Shown in pieces: positions 28,701 to 33,951 of a stretch of 46,356 nt of DNA. The DNA comes from a virus. The stretch lies in IMG/VR virus record IMGVR_UViG_3300030098_006729, positions 6,286 to 52,641 of that record; one strand, given 5' to 3'. Every line of letters begins with the position of its first letter. The stretch's first letter is position 1. The notes under the pieces are model-generated. The model searched no databases. It was not told the DNA's origin and was given only the letters and a program-made list of their open reading frames with translations. Both the position numbers and the translations under genes were made by a program.

Positions 28701-29784
28701 ACAATCTATTGTGGATATGGTTGAATCTATGAAAAGATATCACTTTCCCCATTCTATGGATTTTATAAGATATTCTGATAAAGTTTCTCCGTTTACTATG
28801 TATATATTTGAATTTGAACATGAACTAACCAGAGAAGATGTTACTGATATTTGGCAAAATTTACCTCCTCGTATTGGAAGGGCATTTAATCCCGAAACCC
28901 CTCTTGAGACAAGTGAAGTAATGCAAACAAAAGAAGTTTCTCACGATTTGGCACCGGGTGAGTTATTAAACGCACCTCTCAAATCTAAGCTTCAATGGAT
29001 GGTTTTTAAAGTAAAACAAAAAGCCAAGAAAAATTATTATAAGAAATCGGTCGCATCAAGCCCCGTAACCCAGTTACCAACACCAGCCGAGGTAGCAACA
29101 TCATTTGATCCCAATGGTCTGGAAATGGGATCAGTTGTGACATCCAAACCAAGTATTACTGATCAACTTTCTAAAAAACCGGACGGCATATTTGAGTATC
29201 TTGCCGATGGAGCAGCACTGGGTGCAGCATCAAAAGACGAAGGCGGTTCCAATACAGAAGATTATCACATAACATATAATTGGCCATATGACTTTTTCTC
29301 ATTAGTAGAGATGGTAAAAATTGATCAAGAAGTTCAATTTAATACTGGAGAAAGCATGGCTTCAATTAGCGCAACTTCGGCAATGAGCTTTACAGATATT
29401 ACCAGTTATAACGAAGCGACACCAATTTCATTTGGGTTTAATAATAATTCATTGTCAGTTAGCTTTGAACAACAAAAAGCCGATATGATTAAAAAGTTTG
29501 AAATAGGAAAAGATTCTGCTTCTGTTATTGACGATATGGCATCCACTTTTGAAGATTATCAAAACGCTTACGAAAGAGGACTTTCGTTAGCCCAGGCGCA
29601 AGGCAGAGAGTCATATGGCGGATGGACGCAAACCAAAGGTCCAGCGGCTTTAACGACACGCGCTGTAATTAATTTTGAAGACCCAGGAAACCCCTCTGTT
29701 GTGTTCCGGGTAAAGTTTACGCCTAATGCATCAAAGACATCTTCCAAGGCTATAATTTCTAAAGTAATTACAAGGACAACCTAA
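19768..29784 (+). CDS. Giant virion protein (3338 residues) with two LamG-like domains
   Basis: One unbroken frame of 10 kb. Residues about 190-415 form a LamG/concanavalin-like domain: TVEFWLKTGS, DWQHYAFSF, TRLYVNGELSE, SGSIDEFRFWKTRRT and DLGVYYKFNEG. A second one lies at about 690-920: TLEAEVVFP, QKWNFAVRV, RVYVGSHKTNFTGS and RYWFDYVDDETIRNHAI. Between them, near 605-620, YKSKGTEKSFRNLIRCFGVG is reminiscent of the P2 gpI-type tail motif (GT-x-x-x-L-R-x-L). The rest is aromatic- and Gly/Ser-rich with no recognised family. It follows the gp6 region, so a giant wedge or host-contacting tail component is likely, with LamG modules binding glycans. The protein is far larger than T4 gp7 (1032 residues). 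Confidence 0.75.
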   Translation: MSIKDLFNKSSQVVVSSSLSDLSEDTESPEYISEFISEQDRVEPHIDFSDPANFSKYGSAQEYYEKSLEYIYDEYPYDGSLKEKIEWRNNASLLDIYLYDNRYPKSTGYGVFASDGWGTLAGSIVNGYGQPASSDYEYINVKGGPNSIYGSSLGTSSLHSVFDSKTNVFDDKVTGSSGPVSATRQSNLQTKLDSGVTVEFWLKTGSLDTALTEKQVVFDLWNGNASSSADYGRLRIEIDGTRASSPFMLTVLSGAVGLSTSSVEIGSNLNLNSFSDWQHYAFSFVNSGTDIVTRLYVNGELSETITTGSNISEIRDELEANIGALLTGTFNPSGDAFANLGSGKLSGSIDEFRFWKTRRTGKQIKRNYFTSDLGGGTNTDTANLDLGVYYKFNEGVTGDTTVDSVVLDYSGRISNGTWTGYPSSNARNTGSAISSASVGTEILDPIVRSTHPDVYSLQEELSLSGSLWDYENNSSLFYTMPSWIIDEDEGNQGTSGNLKKITQIMGSYFDNLDLLIGELPKINMASYPSSSVGHDGNPDKLHKLYPYGHTAIRSFGLSSPELFLNGDFLEYYRNRNETKEFEEDLYTVKSIIYNNIYNNLTNIYKSKGTEKSFRNLIRCFGVGDDVIRLNAYADNDVYKFETKRRADSVRTKAINLNHQDNFAGTVYQYADTSNPNSVSFISGSSAESLTLEDGFPMTLEAEVVFPKKISMRNAGSSTQEYTQITSSLFGMHTARATQDTSPTVTDITWAATDSANFQVFAIRDKIYSKDVKFMLTSSVPFPIPELTSSYYQNAYENQKWNFAVRVKPKGYPHSIASGSLDHTYDLEFYGVNYVADRKINEFTITGSLTKQVAETLLTSPKRVYVGSHKTNFTGSTLQFSDAMITSCRYWFDYVDDETIRNHAIDPDNFGLTRPSRNTYLEESDFPNIQVPGIDSLALYWDFQTVTGSNNGSGSPTTFDGKFVVEDVSSGSLELIGRYNWLGKILKYQHTGRGDGFPINSTGSVENLFLYSGRQQLPEIVFGDDNIRVFNREETEVFTRETRPIKTYYAFEKSMYQVISDEIINYFGSIADFNNLIGEPVHRYRQEYKSLNYLRQFFFERVGNTPDLDKFINYYKWIDSALSTMLMQLVPASAQVSDGIDNVVESHILERNKYRSKFPTLEFSASAPEGAAVTINKHLYSWERGHHPVSDLQSDNCFYWNQRAERDEGILTSSNSNVDADRNAILSASLQVFERKWNTPYRYKLEKNRVLHGGINYSENKKTNFYRGMNFPHGPLGPRHRFPFSHGAKGPKNILNAYNVNVVSLKDCNDDLTPKELQKIKYSFGTMNDRSPDSGSFDGIKGEIAMPFNILSGSPDLGGYNKLIQARFLANSQLVNLHSDAYGDRNETPMQGPFTEKYVGGHQYRHVRINNYDANRRGGDGELALNNLDGQYTRPEGWRIFLGGGFGGNGAISLTGPDYDGSTYPDPTRFRAWWWREETAKRPVNIRNILQTTASADSVLSGTLQFGAIGNYEKTYQVVQTSGRSKNNFWFNDVATSASLLPARFATNNPKTTNVLTLIGIRPFSSSSNGVSVIESRGNTFIPGAAQAPGDLTGTPITRAERSLGNQYEPFQNAVTSNRNVFPLPERSEQNAVIVERFSAPGGPEISSLGFLDVVAAEKSVYNALPFRNLSVRGSGSGENPSTLVSGSTMRVVDHQQNRRGLRTLHSLHAGPFGKDGTFGTIAANSYTSFPSFHKVNRNTSFRINLLQEPNNPTPGHAEHGMKDTFSTGSTFDNFFVQHPIPQNDFQYAWISASYSGSRPIGHAHRSGFASGTTAFIPAIDFLTASNVSGASLTPVDFAGLNVFFQLPTASFNQLSSSGALRDRSGVPTATGSINTAVDFFFADTNGEHITNGYLIHLNRGVGGFSSWKQINNQYHPLVKQFKKNNTYSIIDPDTERAALLSKRGKYRGYEWDGLKNNREIFGQKLKFQKAGVPTYRLTQDRNVLEFHEPAVERSFKPLRFTTYLEGNTAATIVAPYANQKKYFTNSKLNDKLGLDENSETSADLVLESFRGNLGLNKLINIQYSEKVYPAANNAYRSYVRERPTYDYERWKFLANDRRGNISMITGDDARGDERTFYLGEDRHFTTASVWRLDGPIELDLRPGEPSPVGDLKYIYGAVSTPQKAAASKGTLPSLANYDPSCGILQNVHTVVHTLGSSGSVSGIGRSRMITASCLYARPHTLATGSSAGSRTNGTNKRYPPSGSIAASTSGTGSGWGFWDGNVGVNPANGAATKDSLRIDQPISTFQGQSPWDAGNISGKYPFYNSYAEYAQEMKQLGKEYSILPEYRMSDRVEDYIINDVDPFTDTAILSLTGALANQTASNKPDFYRIYSHSDFMKYFDVLDAKVSDNVSIESTTLKVKCSAIIKLLPYDGFYPANRTVQLYELFSASYLPNVDMQFVGGGTVIGSVDLNHAANAMIRPFITPVFAPGVLYNTIKSGIAVDFPVLTGSVLSASAITGADTGPDVPPSAQRTGSTAGINWLIANPNFDYRVPFESLIEPEAHLANISFLDMEPHPSAAIPATASWNGNGDDRYKKAMHNFLAEVPEFFLENGTFTSFASSPSNNWRFEKGKTYKMRVQIRKSMDDPTGQKKIARIGYLAADQTPLDLITDSGIPQAVSGSETFVMYDRPTAFGPPSFGARLTNNNSAGARGAGSTTSIHGGCVHSGFGGGSLYGYNAPFTPAYYDGAAWVDLEVTPGFESPTFDELISQMTSSYLRYKGVSGADWADNVDHAGEDLGPQAGARMNDNANQISSSVNIFGKARYFDPNTQEQDERWIIQTKFETPMLNFIDQHLHEKLTPVAIDTNTGSTTLNQPGSFGSLLTRPIGMWHQYGRMPQGDEGVFLEVIDHPDVAQRNRANEIGTGSFFSMADALNMPKESQRLGTPAETKMIREAVVAVPFYEEYDQESGSNQRKFFAIDKNQIDYILGRNPELSTQKPQQSIVDMVESMKRYHFPHSMDFIRYSDKVSPFTMYIFEFEHELTREDVTDIWQNLPPRIGRAFNPETPLETSEVMQTKEVSHDLAPGELLNAPLKSKLQWMVFKVKQKAKKNYYKKSVASSPVTQLPTPAEVATSFDPNGLEMGSVVTSKPSITDQLSKKPDGIFEYLADGAALGAASKDEGGSNTEDYHITYNWPYDFFSLVEMVKIDQEVQFNTGESMASISATSAMSFTDITSYNEATPISFGFNNNSLSVSFEQQKADMIKKFEIGKDSASVIDDMASTFEDYQNAYERGLSLAQAQGRESYGGWTQTKGPAALTTRAVINFEDPGNPSVVFRVKFTPNASKTSSKAIISKVITRTT

Positions 29785-29791
29785 TTAAGAT

Positions 29792-30901
29792 ATGGAGTTT
29801 TTTAATAAAAAAGAAGAAGTTATAGATTTGCAACTTACTCAGTATGGCAAATTTCTTTTATCAAAAGGAAGGCTTAAGCCCGTTTTTTATGCTTTTTATG
29901 ATGAAAATATAGTTTATGACTCAAATTATGTTGGCTTTTCTGAAACTCAAAATGAAGCTGAAGGTCGAATTCAAAACAATACTCCGAACACAAAAGTAGT
30001 TCATAATTTTCACAGCATTGAAGATGATATGGTAAGAGCGGTTGAAATTAAAAATTCTGGAGATCCTGCGTTGGCTCAATTAATGTTGCAACAAACTCCC
30101 GATAAGTCTCAAGTTCTGACCAATCCTTTGGCAAACTCTGAAATAGCAACAGATAAAATTCCATCTTGGAGTTTATCTTTATTGTCTGGCAAGATTTTGA
30201 CTGGATCAACAACACCAACTTTAACATTGAGTGGTTCTGGCACCATCTTAGATATACCACAAATTGAAGTCGAAATGATATACGAAGTAAAAGTCGTAGA
30301 AGGTGAGCCGCGATCCGAAGAAGATCAACAAGCCATACAAGATGGTCTTTATGATGGAATACCTCAAGGGGTGCTGGAAAACATGTTAGATACCGATAGT
30401 ATATCTCAAATATATGATATTAGGGAATATAAAGACGGTTCGTATTTTAAAGCAGATCATATTGGAACAAATGGAACAGTTGTGTTACAAATTATTGAAC
30501 AAAATGTACCACAAGGTAACGACAATTTTGAAATTGAATTTTTTGAAATAGAAGATGTGGAAAAATTAGGTGCCTCAAACACAACAAAAATAACACAACT
30601 AAATCAATTAAGACTACTTGAGGAACCAGATTTAATTGTTGACAACATTTTAATTGATCAAGCGGAGGGTAGATCACTTCCTGTGTCCCAAATAGATAGT
30701 AGTTTTGCTGATTATTATTTTGATGTATTGGCTGATAGTCAAATAAGTGACGCTTTTGTGTGTAATTTATTAAGCAGTGGCGACGAGGATTTGTACAAAT
30801 TTGCTCGTAAAGACTTTATATGTCCCGATAATGAACAACAATATCTGATTACCAACCCTTATTCTCAGAAAAATAGCGACTCTTGTGGAGATGATGGATA
30901 A
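29792..30901 (+). CDS. Virion protein with LTQYGKFLLSKG N-terminal motif
   Basis: 369 residues. The N-terminus carries VIDLQLTQYGKFLLSKGRLK and PVFYAFYDENIVYD, a block I remember from structural proteins of large marine phages. A similar pattern (D-x-x-LT-x-x-G-R/K-x-x-L-x-KG ... FA-x-D-D/E-x-I-x-Y) occurs at the start of the 37025 gene product, which suggests a shared domain. The middle is rich in acidic residues; the C-terminus has two cysteines near the end (FICPDNE and SDSCGDDG). It probably sits in the tail or baseplate; no enzymatic motif. Coupled to the next gene by TAATG. Confidence 0.65.
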   Translation: MEFFNKKEEVIDLQLTQYGKFLLSKGRLKPVFYAFYDENIVYDSNYVGFSETQNEAEGRIQNNTPNTKVVHNFHSIEDDMVRAVEIKNSGDPALAQLMLQQTPDKSQVLTNPLANSEIATDKIPSWSLSLLSGKILTGSTTPTLTLSGSGTILDIPQIEVEMIYEVKVVEGEPRSEEDQQAIQDGLYDGIPQGVLENMLDTDSISQIYDIREYKDGSYFKADHIGTNGTVVLQIIEQNVPQGNDNFEIEFFEIEDVEKLGASNTTKITQLNQLRLLEEPDLIVDNILIDQAEGRSLPVSQIDSSFADYYFDVLADSQISDAFVCNLLSSGDEDLYKFARKDFICPDNEQQYLITNPYSQKNSDSCGDDG

Positions 30902-33900
30902 TGGCTAATGCATGTGGACTATTTGGAGATTTAATTCCCAACATTTATATTGACAGAGTGTTTTTAGAAGAGGCTTTGCAAGATACCAATAACGATGGTA
31001 TTGCAGATATACAAACGCCCACGATTTCTGTTAATCTCAAGGTTGTTGATACCCCATCGGCTAATGGAACATTTAGTATTTTAGGGCAAGCTCTAGAAAT
31101 AGAATCAGCAAATAGCACTTTAGATTTTAAAGACTTTATGAAAGTTCATTGTGTTATGTTCTCATCACAAGAAATTGCAGACGATTTTATAAGAAAGCTT
31201 GAAGATGGCAACTACACAAATACTAATACATATTTTTCTTTACCACAGCCAGAATCTCAAGATCCCTATTATTTAAAAACAAAAACTTTAAAAGATTTTA
31301 CTACAAGTTTCACCAATGACGAAGATCAAATAGAGATTAGTGCAAATTATGTATTTGATAAAACTAACTTTGGAAACAATAATGTTTTTGATTATTTGCG
31401 TATATTAACATTTATTGAACTTGACACACGTTTTTTAGAAAGCGAACTTAACCTTGATCTTCCATCATCTTTTAAATGTATTATAAGTAAGTATTGTGAT
31501 CAAGTGGTGATAAGAAATTCTGATGTTGTATCTGAAATGACAATTTTTTTGACCGAAGATGGTGACTTATGGGATGATTCGTTTCATGTACATCGAGAAG
31601 GTACTAACAGAACTTATATGGAAGGCAGAGTTCACACGCCCGACATACCCCACGGCACACTAACCAAAGCCTCTACTATCGTTAACAATGTTCAAGATTT
31701 TAGAATTAGAGACCAAATAAACTCCTTTCTTGCCAATATAAGTGTTACTAACTCAGCGCAGTTGTTATTTCCAGAGCAACGGGACTTACTTAAGCAATCA
31801 AAATCAAAAAATTCTTATTTTTCTGAAATTATGATAACAAAAGATGATGAAAGAAATGTTCGTTTTTATTTTGCTTTTGATTATGGTAAATTTATTTTAG
31901 AAGAGGATAAATTTGCTGGTTTAATATCTAACATGACACCTACGGCTAAAGCTGAATTAATTAAAAATGCACAAGTGGTTAAATTTGTTTTAAAAAGAAG
32001 ACAGGTTAGAGAAAAAGCAGCATTAAACCATCTTGGATCCCCAGTTTTAAACAAAACTATGTCAGATGGAGCGCTGGACATTCCAGTTGTTACTTCTTTA
32101 GACGATTCAAATATAAATGAGATAAATGTTATCTTGTCGGAGCAAGAGTCGAGCACAAAATCTTTTTTAAGACATTTTACCGGCTTTGATACAGGGATGA
32201 AACAAAATACAGACGGCATGTTTCAATATTCGATAGAGGTTGAAATAGTATCAGCATTTTCATCAATAATGAACCAGCTTATGAGAAATTTAGATTTAGC
32301 CTTATCTAGTTTCAATGAATATGTTAATTTAACTCAAATACCTGGGGTTTTTGACGATAAATCAAGAAAGTTTACCAACACAGGGCGGTCCATCATGTCT
32401 TCTTTTGGTGCCCCCCGTTTGTCAACTATTATAGATGTTTATTTAACTTCCTTAGATTATTTTATTGAGATTGATAGACCATCGCCAATCCATAGAACTA
32501 ACATGACACTACGAAGAATGATTTCTAATAATATTATAAGAAATATTAATTATACCGATGGGTCTGTCGATGGCATTATTCTTTTTCAAAAACTACTACA
32601 GGATTTAATAGCGCAAATTAGCAATGTTCTTAGTGTGGGCTCAAATAGTGTTGGTGCTGAAGCGACTAAAAGCCTCCCCCCTTCGGACAGAATTGGTCTT
32701 TTAAAAAATACAACAATTGGCATGACAGAATTTTTTGAAAACACAATCGGAGCTAGATTTATAAATGACACATATGTTGATAACATTAGTGCTTCAAGAG
32801 TAAAAACTCGTAGACACCCTGGTTTGCGCGTTTATGAAGGCACTGATTTATCAAAAGCCTCCGTAACAGAAGTAACTCCATTTAACTCTATAACCATTGG
32901 GACATCTAAAGCTGCTGAAACACAGGGGGTGATAGTAAACATTATGCCAAATCTTGAATTAAAAAAACTTTTGCCTAATCCTCTTCAACAAATTAGCGCC
33001 TACGGCGGCTCTGGAGGTCCAACATCAGGCTTACCAGCGTCTAAATTTCTTGGAAAAAATTCTCCTGGCGCAGATAAAAACTTAAACTCACAAACTTTAA
33101 GTGCAAAAGATTTAAAAACAGATGTCACTCCTGACACTAATATGGCTTCTCTTTCTGTGTTTCAGGGATTTAAGATCAATAAGAGCCTTAGAACTCAAGG
33201 CGTTGTTTCCGATGGTATAAGCAGTTTTACTTCAGAAGAGCTAAAAGGCGAAGTAGAGGTATTGACATCTTATAGTGTAGATAGCGAAACCTTGTATAAA
33301 GGCATATTGGTTTCGGGAAAAACTTATATGATTCGCAATGCCGTGTTTGAGACAAAAAAACTAGGTGATTTAAAATCTTCAGTTTCAAATAGGTATTATT
33401 TGTGCCGACAAAGAGCACAAGGCTTAAAAGAAGTGGTGGACACATATTTTCTACTAAATCCTGTTTCTGTTACATTTGCCACCACTCAAGACATAGCGTC
33501 CATGACACCTGAGCCTCTATCGCTTCCACAATCGTTTACCACCGTTCAAGACATAGCATCTACGACGCCTGAGCCTCTAATCGCCGCCACTCCAACTGTT
33601 ACAGGACCAAATGAAATTATGCAGCAAATAGCTTCCACCACACCCGAGCCATTATTTTCTTCTACTCCTTCAACCCCAGCTTCGCAAATCCAAACACCAG
33701 CAGCTATGGATTTTACCACTGCCATGGGGACTATAGCGTCAAGTCAGCTTGATACTTTGCAGAAAGAAACAAATTTAACAACAGCCGTTGCTGCCCCTAT
33801 TAAAGTAAGTACGGATTTAGCAGCAGCCGTCGCAGCCCCTGCTAACATAAATACTGTTGCAAAACAATTTGAAAGTGTAGCAAAAGGTATGACGCCTCAA

Positions 33901-33948
33901 GGCTTGCCAAAAGCTTCATCGCTTGGTATTAAAAAAGGAGGCTTTTAA
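30901..33948 (+). CDS. Large virion protein (1015 residues) with repeat-bearing tail
   Basis: The N-terminal region has PNIYIDRVFLEE and VNLKVVD, the 'NIYID' strand seen in tail proteins of related large phages by my recollection. Residues 1-650 seem globular. The C-terminal third becomes low in complexity, and from residue 861 there are three copies of a (D/Q)IAS-T-TPEPL segment followed by two AVAAP segments, probably an extended flexible linker. The repetitive tail suggests a tether or a part that is exposed in the virion. No catalytic residues recognised. It lies between two other large structural genes with a 3-base gap downstream. Confidence 0.65.
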   Translation: MANACGLFGDLIPNIYIDRVFLEEALQDTNNDGIADIQTPTISVNLKVVDTPSANGTFSILGQALEIESANSTLDFKDFMKVHCVMFSSQEIADDFIRKLEDGNYTNTNTYFSLPQPESQDPYYLKTKTLKDFTTSFTNDEDQIEISANYVFDKTNFGNNNVFDYLRILTFIELDTRFLESELNLDLPSSFKCIISKYCDQVVIRNSDVVSEMTIFLTEDGDLWDDSFHVHREGTNRTYMEGRVHTPDIPHGTLTKASTIVNNVQDFRIRDQINSFLANISVTNSAQLLFPEQRDLLKQSKSKNSYFSEIMITKDDERNVRFYFAFDYGKFILEEDKFAGLISNMTPTAKAELIKNAQVVKFVLKRRQVREKAALNHLGSPVLNKTMSDGALDIPVVTSLDDSNINEINVILSEQESSTKSFLRHFTGFDTGMKQNTDGMFQYSIEVEIVSAFSSIMNQLMRNLDLALSSFNEYVNLTQIPGVFDDKSRKFTNTGRSIMSSFGAPRLSTIIDVYLTSLDYFIEIDRPSPIHRTNMTLRRMISNNIIRNINYTDGSVDGIILFQKLLQDLIAQISNVLSVGSNSVGAEATKSLPPSDRIGLLKNTTIGMTEFFENTIGARFINDTYVDNISASRVKTRRHPGLRVYEGTDLSKASVTEVTPFNSITIGTSKAAETQGVIVNIMPNLELKKLLPNPLQQISAYGGSGGPTSGLPASKFLGKNSPGADKNLNSQTLSAKDLKTDVTPDTNMASLSVFQGFKINKSLRTQGVVSDGISSFTSEELKGEVEVLTSYSVDSETLYKGILVSGKTYMIRNAVFETKKLGDLKSSVSNRYYLCRQRAQGLKEVVDTYFLLNPVSVTFATTQDIASMTPEPLSLPQSFTTVQDIASTTPEPLIAATPTVTGPNEIMQQIASTTPEPLFSSTPSTPASQIQTPAAMDFTTAMGTIASSQLDTLQKETNLTTAVAAPIKVSTDLAAAVAAPANINTVAKQFESVAKGMTPQGLPKASSLGIKKGGF
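33481..33654 (+). repeat. Degenerate TPEPL repeats in a virion gene
   Basis: Three copies in frame: 33481-33519, 33541-33579 (exactly 60 bases later, mostly synonymous differences) and 33619-33654. Each encodes QDIAS-x-TPEPL or QQIASTTPEPL. The first two copies differ at several third positions, so the duplication is not very recent and the peptide has been kept. Confidence 0.8.
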
Positions 33949-33951
33949 TAA

